Positions 57,123-64,000 of a DNA stretch of 64,000 bases are shown piece by piece. Position numbers and translations under genes: made by a program. The notes beneath the pieces are model-generated. The model was given only the letters and a program-made list of their open reading frames with translations. It did not search any database and had not been told where the DNA came from. The DNA lies in IMG/VR virus record IMGVR_UViG_3300047548_000145, positions 1 through 64,000 of that record. The stretch is one strand, 5' to 3'. The stretch is from a virus. Each line of letters starts with the position of its first letter. Within the stretch, counting starts at the first letter, position 1.

Positions 57123-58898
57123 CTACCCATCGCAAGATGCACACGATTCGTCCATTGCTCTCGTGGCTATATCCCCACGAAGGACAGATTCTGTACGCAT
57201 ATAGTACAGCGTCTTCACTCCTAATTTCCAAGCCTCCATATGGACTTGGTTGATCCACTTTGGCGTGGCTTCGGATGGGAATGCCAGGTTAAGTGATTGT
57301 GATTGGTCTATGTAACTCTGACGCAGGGCAGCCTGGCGTACCAATTCAAGCTGATTGATTTCTTTAAACGTCTTAAAGATGTCTTTCAACTTGTCAACAG
57401 TTTCAAACGAATCAACCTTGCTCGCCTCCTTCATCTTGCCGTTGACGTAGACCCACTCATCTAGGAAGTCAAGGTTCTGTACGGAACCTCCATCTACTAG
57501 AATCTGTTCCCACACCTCTCTAGTGTTCTTGCCAATCTTGCCTAGCACACGCTCTAGCTCTGGGTTCTTACGGATGAACGTGCCTTTAGCGGACTGCTCA
57601 GTGAATACGTTTGCTGCCCAGGGCTCAATGCCAGCGGACACATTACCAGACAACTTGGAGTTAGACACAGTAGGTGCGATGGCAATCAGGTGCGTGTTAC
57701 GCATACCGAAACCTCGGCACCACAATGGCTCTCCATAGGTGCGGGCCATATCACGGCTAGCACGTTCTGCTTCCATCTTGATGTGTGAGAATACACGTCT
57801 TGTCTCAAGCTGTGCTGCAAGTCCTTCAAAGGGAAGTCCACGCTGCTGTAGGTAGGTATGCCATCCAAGTACACCAAGACCAAGGGCACGTCCCTTCTCT
57901 GCAGAGCGGACAGCATTCTCAAAGCCACGCATCGTCTTAGCCTTCTGAATGAACTCCTCCATAACGCCATCCAAGAACATTGTAGCGTAGTATACAGCAT
58001 CTGTATTGCACCACTCGTCATACTTTGCTAGGTTCATAGAAGACAGACAGCACACGAAGCTGTGCGACTCGTCTGTGTGCAGGGTAATCTCAGAGCAGAT
58101 GTTGGTCATAAAGACCTTCAATCCGTTGTGCTTGTACATCTCAGGGTTGTTCTTGTTCACGTTACCCTTGTACATAATGTACGGCTCTCCTGTTGCCTTA
58201 CGCTTCTGCAGAACCTTAGACCAGCGCTTACGAGCCTCTGCGTCTCCCTCTTCCAACTTACGCATAAACTTGTCTCCTACTACAACACACTGGTGCAGGT
58301 TTAGAGACTGACGATTCACGTCACCTTTAGGCTCTCTGATTTCTAGGAAGTCATAGAAGTCTGGGTGGTCTATGTTCAGGTTTACAGATGCAGCACCTCT
58401 ACGCACGTTGCCCTGTGATGTGGCTAGGATAGAGCTGTCGTATACCTTGCAGAATGGAACGACTCCGTCTGTGGTGCCATCACCGTTTGCAATGGGAGAA
58501 CCTGCAGGGCGAATCATATTCATCCCGATGCCTACGCCCCCTCCGTGCTTGGCCAACAGCATCATCTCAAGGTTCTTAGAACCAATCTCCTGAATGCTGT
58601 CCCCTACGTCAATACCGAAGCAAGAGATAGGAAGCCCACGGTCTGTACCCATATTGGCAAGTACTGGTGTGGCAAGTCCGAGCCAGTTGTTCCACATCAG
58701 GTCAAAGAACTTAGCCTTCAGGTTTGGAGCCTTTAGTCTGTTCGCTGCTGCTGTAGCCACTCGGTTGTATGCATCTCTAGGTGTCTCGTTTCCAATAAGA
58801 TACCCCTTGGATATAGTCTTAACGTACACCTCAGTGTTACCCCATTCGGGCAGGTCCACACCTAGGACCCACCCAAACTGTTCTCCGTGATTTTTCAT
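57123..58898 (-). CDS. nrdA: Ribonucleotide reductase, class Ia large subunit
   Basis: 591 residues. Visible catalytic residues: Cys93 (ISCFGIDV) and Cys284 (CCLSSMNL) form the redox pair, Cys268 in NICSEI with Asn266 and Glu270 is the radical site, and the C-terminal DESCASCDG carries the shuttle pair (586/589). No N-terminal ATP-cone is present, so it lacks overall activity control. It makes dNTPs from host NDPs for phage replication. The start codon overlaps the stop of the small gene 58895 and carries the start-site motif. Confidence 0.95.
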   Translation of the reverse strand: MKNHGEQFGWVLGVDLPEWGNTEVYVKTISKGYLIGNETPRDAYNRVATAAANRLKAPNLKAKFFDLMWNNWLGLATPVLANMGTDRGLPISCFGIDVGDSIQEIGSKNLEMMLLAKHGGGVGIGMNMIRPAGSPIANGDGTTDGVVPFCKVYDSSILATSQGNVRRGAASVNLNIDHPDFYDFLEIREPKGDVNRQSLNLHQCVVVGDKFMRKLEEGDAEARKRWSKVLQKRKATGEPYIMYKGNVNKNNPEMYKHNGLKVFMTNICSEITLHTDESHSFVCCLSSMNLAKYDEWCNTDAVYYATMFLDGVMEEFIQKAKTMRGFENAVRSAEKGRALGLGVLGWHTYLQQRGLPFEGLAAQLETRRVFSHIKMEAERASRDMARTYGEPLWCRGFGMRNTHLIAIAPTVSNSKLSGNVSAGIEPWAANVFTEQSAKGTFIRKNPELERVLGKIGKNTREVWEQILVDGGSVQNLDFLDEWVYVNGKMKEASKVDSFETVDKLKDIFKTFKEINQLELVRQAALRQSYIDQSQSLNLAFPSEATPKWINQVHMEAWKLGVKTLYYMRTESVLRGDIATRAMDESCASCDG

Positions 58899-59119
58899 TT
58901 CTCTTTGGTGTTAAATGTTTCGTTGTAAAGGCGTTTAATTGTACTTAATTCTTCGGGGCGTATCCATTTATATTCTTTAAGGACTACTTTGGAAAATTTA
59001 ACAATCTGCTTCTTCTCCATTTCAAGGGCCTTTTCCCATTGTTCATCAAGTATGTGCTCCTCGTAAGCTGGCTGATTTTCATATAAATCTCTCAACCATT
59101 GTACTGCTGTCTGTTTCAT
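58895..59119 (-). CDS. MKQTAVQWL family protein, 74 aa
   Basis: Start at 59119 (MKQTAVQWLRDLYENQPAYE), which follows the nrdB stop by two bases. Family blocks ALEMEKKQIVKF and RLYNETFNTKEK intact. It lies between nrdB and nrdA, so the family is not confined to the left cluster. Its tail is written by the start-site motif of nrdA. Confidence 0.7.
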   Translation of the reverse strand: MKQTAVQWLRDLYENQPAYEEHILDEQWEKALEMEKKQIVKFSKVVLKEYKWIRPEELSTIKRLYNETFNTKEK

Positions 59120-59121
59120 AC

Positions 59122-60120
59122 TTACCAAATTGATTCAAAGTCCTCTCCCTCATTTGCCTTGCTGTAGTCTGTTGGACGCATAGCGAAGAAGTCGGTCCAA
59201 GTTATGCCACCTGTCAGGTGTCCGAACCATTCCATACGCTCTAGGGCTTCCTCGTCTACCTTGTAAGCAGACTCGTATCCTAGTTCCATCAGTTTCGTAT
59301 TAGTGCGGTGCTTGATGAAGTTCTTCAGATCACTTGCTGACAAGTTCTCCAGTGATGCGTTCTCAATCTGGAAGATACCATCAATAAAAAACATCTCCAT
59401 CTGAAGCATTAATGCAGCAGCCTGTTGCACCTCTTCACGAACAGCCTCACGAAGTTCTGGGTACTCGTTACACATATGATTAAACAGAGCAACGCCCATC
59501 GTACTATGCAGAGACTCGTCACGCACTGACCACTTCATCTGCTGACCAATCCCCTTCAACAGATTACGCATCTGGAAGGAGTACAGGACTGCAAAGGAAG
59601 AGTACAGAGCGACTCCCTCAGCAAAAGCAGAGAATATAGCGATAGAACGTGCAACGTCCCTACGTGCCTCCTCAGATGCCTTCAGGTCCTCGTGTGTATA
59701 GTCTGCCTTGGTGTTGACCAGGTTCTCGAAGCGCTTAGCCATAACCTCATCGTGCATAAATGCTTCGTAGTCCTCAAGGCCGAGCGTGTCGTTCAAGTAA
59801 CTGTATGCAGCAGCGTGGATGGTTTCCTGGGACCCGAACATCATTGCCATCTGACGAATCTCGTGCTTGGGGAACCACTTGGTGACCATCGTTGTCCAGT
59901 AGTCCCCGACTGCACACTCTGTCTGAGCAAAGCCTAGTAGGATGTTTCCCACCACTTGGCGTTCGTCATCTGACAGATTCTCCCTGAAGTCTTTCAGGTC
60001 GTTCTGCATTGGAATTTCAGTGTGCATCCAGAAGGCTTGTGCCTGCTTTAGCCATCCGCCTGTATAGTAGACGGGATAGTCGAACGGCTTGTAAGGAATC
60101 CGTTCATCAAATAGTCCCAT
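59122..60120 (-). CDS. nrdB: Ribonucleotide reductase, class Ia small subunit
   Basis: Start at 60120 (MGLFDERIPYKPFDYPVYYT), fixed by a promoter at 60151 that overlaps the longer open frame. Diiron ligands and radical site are visible: TECAVGDYW (Glu69), SQETIHAAAY with Glu99, His102 and Tyr106, FAEGVALYSS (Glu) and RDESLHSTM (Glu, His). It stores the tyrosyl radical used by NrdA, encoded two genes downstream. Confidence 0.95.
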   Translation of the reverse strand: MGLFDERIPYKPFDYPVYYTGGWLKQAQAFWMHTEIPMQNDLKDFRENLSDDERQVVGNILLGFAQTECAVGDYWTTMVTKWFPKHEIRQMAMMFGSQETIHAAAYSYLNDTLGLEDYEAFMHDEVMAKRFENLVNTKADYTHEDLKASEEARRDVARSIAIFSAFAEGVALYSSFAVLYSFQMRNLLKGIGQQMKWSVRDESLHSTMGVALFNHMCNEYPELREAVREEVQQAAALMLQMEMFFIDGIFQIENASLENLSASDLKNFIKHRTNTKLMELGYESAYKVDEEALERMEWFGHLTGGITWTDFFAMRPTDYSKANEGEDFESIW

Positions 60121-60150
60121 AGGTGTTTTTTGTTTTTGGTTAAAGGGCTG

Positions 60151-60180
60151 CGAAGATAACACTTATCCAGCTCCTGTCAA
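60151..60180 (-). promoter_or_regulatory. Bacteroidota-type promoter for nrdB-nrdA
   Basis: Minus-strand TTG (60178-60180), 19 bp, TATCTTCG (60151-60158), 30 bp before the ATG at 60120. Same -7 octamer as the ERF operon promoter, so replication and recombination genes may share timing. Confidence 0.65.
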
Positions 60181-60630
60181 ATCATTCCAAGTAATAAATA
60201 TGCACTTCTCTTTGGGTACGTGATACATAATATCAGAACCATTTCTATGTGAGGTGTTTATGTTTTTATGTACTCTGTATTCATCCCTAAAGATTTCATC
60301 GCTATGGCACATAACCATACTCAGAGTCTCCTTGCATATGATAACGTACCAGAATCCAATCTCTGCCCACTTCTTTTTCCTAGCAAGGAAAGAGACGGTA
60401 GGAAACTTGAAATCTTCTTCGCTAGTGAATGGGTAATTTTTCTTTACCTCAACTTCGTAGTAACTCTCTTTGCCGTCTTTAATGGCTGTTATGTCAACTC
60501 TGTAGTCTTCTTTTGGTTTATTGAGTACTTCATACTCCCTCATCCGTAGAATGCGTGAGAAGTGCTCTATTGACCAATCGTTTTCTTCTTCGTAGGCTTC
60601 CTTGACGAACTTTCCTGCCGCTGTACCCAT
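60163..60630 (-). CDS. PD-(D/E)XK-like nuclease candidate, 155 aa
   Basis: A nuclease-like core reads DYRVDITAIKDGKESYYEVE-VKK: Asp46, Glu59/Glu61 and Lys63 in the D...E-x-K order of the restriction-enzyme fold. The rest is alpha/beta (residues 70-150). Could be a phage nuclease or a DNA-modification partner. Overlaps the glycosyltransferase stop by one base. Function not proven. Confidence 0.5.
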   Translation of the reverse strand: MGTAAGKFVKEAYEEENDWSIEHFSRILRMREYEVLNKPKEDYRVDITAIKDGKESYYEVEVKKNYPFTSEEDFKFPTVSFLARKKKWAEIGFWYVIICKETLSMVMCHSDEIFRDEYRVHKNINTSHRNGSDIMYHVPKEKCIFITWNDLTGAG

Positions 60631-61166
60631 TACTGAATGTAATTGTAGTACGCAATGTACTTGTTCAGAGCCAGCACTCTTCCCTGTTTAGATACTTCCT
60701 CAGCGTACTCACCATCGTGGGTGTAGTTCTCTGACCAGCGGAACTGCTTTGCGTACTTCCACTTGACGATGTACGAAGCCGAGTCAATGTTACCTACTTG
60801 TGGAATTGTCACAGGAACGAGACGTTTTTCTCCACTTTTTACAATTTGACCCCAGGTTATCATAGCAAAATCCTTATCTAGGTGAGGTTTTATAGACTCG
60901 TACCATTCAGGGTGAACGATGTTATCGCTGTCCATAAATGCTACCCAGTCCTCATCCTGGAAAGGATAGTTCTCTAGGGCGTGGTTTCTGTTGTGGGCTC
61001 CGAACGCACCAGTCATACCTGAGCGCATTACTACAGCACCTTCGAGGTCTGGATGGTCATCCATAAGCTTGTCGTAGACTATAACCCAGTTACATTCTGC
61101 AGGTATAGACTGCTTAATTGTATCTAGATTCTCAGGTCTATGGCAGGGTGTGATGATATGAATCAT
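60630..61166 (-). CDS. Glycosyltransferase, GT-A-like
   Basis: 178 residues, paralogue of the gene at 322-858. MIHIITPCHRPENLDTIKQS at the start, DXD-type motif FMDSDNIVHPEWYESI (Asp79, Asp81). Lies just downstream of the split tRNA-Arg. May glycosylate phage DNA, virion proteins or host surface sugars. Confidence 0.8.
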   Translation of the reverse strand: MIHIITPCHRPENLDTIKQSIPAECNWVIVYDKLMDDHPDLEGAVVMRSGMTGAFGAHNRNHALENYPFQDEDWVAFMDSDNIVHPEWYESIKPHLDKDFAMITWGQIVKSGEKRLVPVTIPQVGNIDSASYIVKWKYAKQFRWSENYTHDGEYAEEVSKQGRVLALNKYIAYYNYIQ

Positions 61167-61327
61167 AATTTTTTTTTGTTTTGTGGTGTTAGTACCCCCG
61201 ATCGGATTCGAACCGATGACCGATTGCTTAGCTTACCACTCCATATTACTATGGCCCCTTTCGAGTTGTGGTCTGGACTATATCTTCACCATTTCAGGTG
61301 GAATGCGTATAGTCTCTACGGATCCTG

Positions 61328-61825
61328 TCATAAGGCAGTTTCCTCGGGGTTGTCCAGAGAATTAAATTCTCTTAGGATATTCACCGATATAGCACTCTCC
61401 ACTTTACTGGTTTCTCTGTTAAGTTGCATTTTTCTTGACAGCTTACCACGGCAGGATCTTGAACAGCAGGTAAAACTACCCTTCTTTTTCCCTATGTGAG
61501 TCTGTCTTTTCTCTTTCACGAAAACAGTAGAACATTCTGGGCATTTCAACTCAAACATTGTTCTACCTGTTTCAGGCATATGTAGTCTCCTATGATCTGA
61601 AGCAGTTAGGACTTCAAGGTTTTCAATCCTGTTGTCTTTCTTTATTTCGTTTTTGTGATGCACAACCTCATCAGCAGTGAGAAGTCTACCTAGATGATTT
61701 TCCATTACTGCTCTATGATGAAGAACATAATTGTTCTTTGTCCGATTAGGATGGTTCCTAACGATGCAGTAATTGTAATCACCCTTGCTTACAACCTTCT
61801 CAATGTTCCACAGTAAAGGCTCCAT
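61328..61825 (-). CDS. Intron-encoded HNH homing endonuclease
   Basis: 165 residues. NHN/HNH core VLHHRAVMENHLGRLLTADE followed by VVHHKNEIKKDNRIENLEVL (His56-His57, Asn59, Asn69), then a zinc-binding pair C-P-E-C (95/98) and CCSRSC (120-125). Such enzymes cut intron-less alleles so the intron is copied in. It lies wholly within the intron loop, upstream of the P7 region. A -7 box (61854-61861) provides its own promoter. Confidence 0.9.
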   Translation of the reverse strand: MEPLLWNIEKVVSKGDYNYCIVRNHPNRTKNNYVLHHRAVMENHLGRLLTADEVVHHKNEIKKDNRIENLEVLTASDHRRLHMPETGRTMFELKCPECSTVFVKEKRQTHIGKKKGSFTCCSRSCRGKLSRKMQLNRETSKVESAISVNILREFNSLDNPEETAL

Positions 61826-61853
61826 TTCGTATCCGTATTTAAGTTATTCTTGA

Positions 61854-61861
61854 CAAATATA
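61854..61861 (-). promoter_or_regulatory. -7 box (TATATTTG) for intron endonuclease
   Basis: Minus-strand TATATTTG, 28 bp before the ATG at 61825, inside the intron near its 5' end. It lets the nuclease be made from a transcript that is not a tRNA precursor. Confidence 0.5.
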
Positions 61862-61927
61862 CAAAAACTTAGGCTACTTTGCTAAAGGCAATTGCTCTAT
61901 CCACTGAGCTACGGGGGCTAATACCAA

Positions 61928-62884
61928 TTACTTAATCATAGAGTTGATACGAATCTGGTTGAGTTTGTCAATGTGGTAATACTCCACACAGTAATCGTAC
62001 AGATTCTTTGCAAGTCTGTTCGCCTCAGGCTTGGTCATAGACTCAATGGCTTCCTTCCATTCTCCCTTGTCGTTTACCAAGATGCCAGTCACTCCGTGCT
62101 CAATTACCTGCTTGTAGGGGGTAACGTTAGACGCAATGACTGCAGTCTTAGAGAATCCTGCCTCAGAAATCTTGAGGTCGGACTTGCAGTTGTTGAACTT
62201 GGTATTGTTCAGCGGAACCAGAGACACATCGAAGTACTCGTATGCACGTCCGTAGCTAAACGTATCAGATGGAGACATAACATACTTGGCTCCAAGTCTG
62301 TCTGGATAGTCCTCTAGCATAACGCTGTACATCTCCTTGTCTGAGAAGTCGTATCCAATCAAGTCCAAGTCCTTCCCGTGTCCCATAGCGCCAAGGTATC
62401 CGAAGCGTACCTCTTTGCTAGGAATCTTCTGGATGTCCCACTGAGGGTCATCAGGATCAATTCCATTCGGGACGTAGTGATACTCAGCCTTAGGATTCAA
62501 CCTACGCATCTCCTTAATGAGAACGTGAGACGGTGACCAGATGATGTCTGCAATCTTGATGGTACCCTTGATCTCCTTGGCGAAGTACCTAAAGTACAAC
62601 TCACGTGCAGCATTGTGTGACTCCAACTCCCAGTAGTCGTCATTGTCCAGGATCAACTTCACGCCATACTTATCTAGAATCTTTCTAAATAAGGAGTGGT
62701 CTTCCACGTTCAACTTACGAGAGACAATCAGGTAATCAACCTTCTCTAGGTCAAGTTCTGCCAGACCCTTGAGTGAGTCAATCCAGTGGAAGAAGTGTCC
62801 CTGTTCCTGAAGTCGCTTCAGGGGGATAATGAGTCGGTGGTAGTTTACTCCGTGTAAACCATCCACATATACTACGCTTATCAT
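61928..62884 (-). CDS. Glycosyltransferase, GT-B-like (GT4 type)
   Basis: 318 residues. N-terminal Rossmann half with GVNYHRLIIPLKRL and VKLILDNDDYWEL; C-terminal half with EVRFGYLGAMGHGKDLDLIG and the acceptor-side block SLVPLNNTKFNNCKSDLKIS-EAG, which is the E-x7-E-like region of GT4 enzymes. Ends in helices. It is a paralogue of the partial gene at 1-325. ATGA overlap with 62881. Confidence 0.8.
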   Translation of the reverse strand: MISVVYVDGLHGVNYHRLIIPLKRLQEQGHFFHWIDSLKGLAELDLEKVDYLIVSRKLNVEDHSLFRKILDKYGVKLILDNDDYWELESHNAARELYFRYFAKEIKGTIKIADIIWSPSHVLIKEMRRLNPKAEYHYVPNGIDPDDPQWDIQKIPSKEVRFGYLGAMGHGKDLDLIGYDFSDKEMYSVMLEDYPDRLGAKYVMSPSDTFSYGRAYEYFDVSLVPLNNTKFNNCKSDLKISEAGFSKTAVIASNVTPYKQVIEHGVTGILVNDKGEWKEAIESMTKPEANRLAKNLYDYCVEYYHIDKLNQIRINSMIK

Positions 62885-63102
62885 TTGCTCGCCTCCTCGT
62901 GGTATTCACGTGCCATATCACGGATGAAGTCTACGTTCCACCGAATCTCCCGCATAGCATTTGCCGTGATCTTAGCAACTCGCTCTGGGTCCACAATCGG
63001 CTCTCCGTTACTTTCGTGTACAGCCTCGTACAATCTGTTTGCGATTTCGTGAAGTTCGTCACATCCTCTGAAGTAACCTTCTGATAGTCTATTAATTTCC
63101 AT
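62881..63102 (-). CDS. Small helical hypothetical, 73 aa
   Basis: MEINRLSEGYFRGCDELHEI, then EPIVDPERVAKITANAMREI. Charged helical protein. Overlaps both neighbours. Unknown. Confidence 0.6.
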   Translation of the reverse strand: MEINRLSEGYFRGCDELHEIANRLYEAVHESNGEPIVDPERVAKITANAMREIRWNVDFIRDMAREYHEEASK

Positions 63103-63541
63103 TCTTTATTAGTTTTATTACGTGGTCAACTTGCTCTTTATTCTTCGGTATGTACAAGTCGTAGTCCATATGGTTAGCGTGTAGAAACTTCATAAACATC
63201 TTCCACCTAAGAGGAAAGCTGTCATTCGCCCTAACAAACCCCTTGGTCTCTATCACGAATCTATGCTTATGGCTTACGAAATCAGGCTTGTAAGTGATTG
63301 GTAACACTTTCTTGCCAGTTGAGACAACCATCTCTTTGCTTTTAGGCACAGATTTAATGTAAGTGTTGGACGGTGTGAAACCCTCTTGTATGGTAAACGA
63401 CTCTGATTCATAGCCGTAGTCGATACCTTCTTCACTGAGTCTTTTGGCGCAGTACGCTTCAAGGGCACTTTTGTAGATGCCGAGGTCTTTTTTCGTGGTT
63501 CTTTTTCCATTTGATTTATTTCGTTTTAGTGGCATACGCAA
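63092..63541 (-). CDS. PD-(D/E)XK endonuclease, T7 endonuclease I-like candidate
   Basis: 149 residues. Catalytic pattern ITYKPDFVSHKHRFVIETKG with Pro86-Asp87 and Glu98-x-Lys100, preceded by a basic N-terminus (MPLKRNKSNGKRTTKKDLGI). The following helix (FPLRWKMFMKFLHANH) and layout resemble phage Holliday-junction resolvases of the endonuclease I type. Next to a replicative helicase, so a role in resolving replication or recombination forks is likely. Confidence 0.7.
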   Translation of the reverse strand: MRMPLKRNKSNGKRTTKKDLGIYKSALEAYCAKRLSEEGIDYGYESESFTIQEGFTPSNTYIKSVPKSKEMVVSTGKKVLPITYKPDFVSHKHRFVIETKGFVRANDSFPLRWKMFMKFLHANHMDYDLYIPKNKEQVDHVIKLIKNGN

Positions 63542-63546
63542 AGCTA

Positions 63547-64000
63547 TTAAAAGATATCGGCTCCTGCAATACCTGGTTCAACATTTAGGTTAAAAGTTTC
63601 TTGTACAAATTCGTAGGCCAGAGGCTTGAACAGCTTTGGCCCTATGATGGGATTAAAGCCCGTATTCGAGGAGTTCATCTCAAAGTAGATAGGCGAGTCG
63701 TATGGAGTCTGTTCTCCTCCTGTCTCTACCTCTCGTACCTTTCTGACGTGCACCTCTGTTGTCCTGCGGATATGCGCCTCAGGGTGTCCAATCTTGCGGT
63801 GGATGGTAATAAATCCATCAGCACGGTTGACAAACTTGCCCCCTCCTTCGGTATCCTCAGCCATAGGCGCTACAGGCTGTCCTGATTCGTCTCGTCTACG
63901 CTGTGCTTCCGTCACTGCGTGGGTGTTGAGCCACACTGCAATGTTGTTCTTCTTGGCGTAGGTGAGGAACTCAGACGCTGCCTCGTAGTGATACTCGTGG
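63547..64000 (-). CDS. Replicative helicase / RecA-fold ATPase, C-terminal part (partial)
   Basis: The frame is open to the right edge; the GTG at 63936 is not the start. Visible text includes YAKKNNIAVWLNTHAVTEAQ, then EDTEGGGKFVNRADGFITIH. The hydrophobic strand with WLNTH, followed by a GGG-K-FVNRAD-x-F motif, matches the C-terminal part of DnaB/RecA-type phage helicases, where the gamma-phosphate sensor and ring contacts lie. The Walker A is outside the window. Confidence 0.75.
   Translation of the reverse strand, partial: HEYHYEAASEFLTYAKKNNIAVWLNTHAVTEAQRRRDESGQPVAPMAEDTEGGGKFVNRADGFITIHRKIGHPEAHIRRTTEVHVRKVREVETGGEQTPYDSPIYFEMNSSNTGFNPIIGPKLFKPLAYEFVQETFNLNVEPGIAGADIF

Larger units (their letters stand above)
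61232..61884 (-). mobile_element. Group I intron (653 nt) with HNH homing endonuclease
   Basis: Near the 3' end the group I core is recognisable: AGACTATA (61308-61315) and AAGATATAGTCC (61275-61286) form P7 and the conserved S element, with a P8-like CACC...GGTG hairpin between. An HNH endonuclease gene (61328-61825) fills the middle. Insertion in the anticodon of a tRNA is a classical group I position. I could not draw P1 with confidence. Confidence 0.85.
61193..61918 (-). tRNA. tRNA-Arg (TCT), interrupted by a group I intron
   Basis: The 5' exon is 61885-61918 and the 3' exon 61193-61231. Joined, they give a perfect 73-nt cloverleaf: acceptor GCCCCCG/CGGGGGT, D-stem GCTC/GAGC, anticodon stem ATTGC/GCAAT with loop CTTCTAA (anticodon TCT), T-stem ATCGG/CCGAT with TTCGAAT. 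The interruption follows position 34. The exon ends in U and the intron ends in G, as group I splicing requires. It would read AGA codons, used heavily in the late genes. Confidence 0.9.

Noticed and set aside
60121-60162. Longer NrdB start
   Set aside because: The -7 element of the nrdB promoter lies inside this extension; MGLFDER is the natural start.
61640-61690. Hammerhead-like CTGATGA...GAAA on the minus strand
   Set aside because: It lies inside the HNH coding sequence, stem II does not pair properly and no stem III or cleavage triplet follows.

Overview
The window is an internal piece of a tailed double-stranded DNA phage genome. Genes are cut at both edges: a glycosyltransferase on the left and a replicative helicase on the right. 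The host is most likely a member of the Bacteroidota. Recognisable promoters fit the Bacteroidota form (TTG, 19-20 bp, TAnnTTTG), starts are preceded by A-rich sequence rather than Shine-Dalgarno sites, and many small proteins belong to families I associate with Bacteroidota phages (starts like MKQTAVEWL, tails like YYNETFNTNEK). Terminase, portal, capsid, two short adaptor-like proteins, a very large stabilisation/hub-like protein, ejection-type proteins and no tape-measure or sheath suggest podovirus-like architecture. That assignment is inference.

Layout. Positions 1-17799 read leftward. They hold dozens of small early genes joined by 4-base ATGA overlaps, a tRNA and tRNA-like cluster (6640-7510) around an Acb2-like anti-CBASS gene, a recombination block (SSB-like protein, RecE/RecB-like exonuclease, ERF annealing protein, DEDDh exonuclease), a membrane-anchored glucosaminidase, and a promoter-proximal operon whose intercistronic gaps carry three copies of a type I hammerhead ribozyme. 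Positions about 17800-19010 are a gene-free control region with purine/G-rich DNA, inverted repeats and five 12-bp iterons, a candidate replication origin and transcription divide. Positions 19012-57093 read rightward (apart from one winged-helix regulator at 20228-20713) and carry small basic proteins, fibre, GroES-like protein, terminase, portal, receptor-binding protein, lysis cassette (holin candidates, M15 endolysin, unimolecular-spanin-like lipoprotein), repeat fibre, scaffold, capsid, adaptors, stabilisation protein and a 3019-residue polyvalent virion protein. A bidirectional terminator at 57101-57118 separates these from leftward genes at 57123-64000: class Ia ribonucleotide reductase, PD-(D/E)XK nucleases, glycosyltransferases, a tRNA-Arg(UCU) interrupted by a group I intron with an HNH endonuclease, and the helicase.

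How it fits together. Leftward early genes have host-type promoters, while most rightward late genes have only a TAnnTTTG box about 17-18 bp before the start codon, so a phage factor probably drives them. The winged-helix gene sits in a divergent promoter next to the late block. RNA-level biology stands out: a hammerhead array predicted to cut an early polycistronic mRNA into single-gene units, a self-splicing intron in a tRNA, and class II tRNA-like genes with enlarged anticodon arms. A start-site sequence motif also writes the same C-terminal tail onto many unrelated small proteins.
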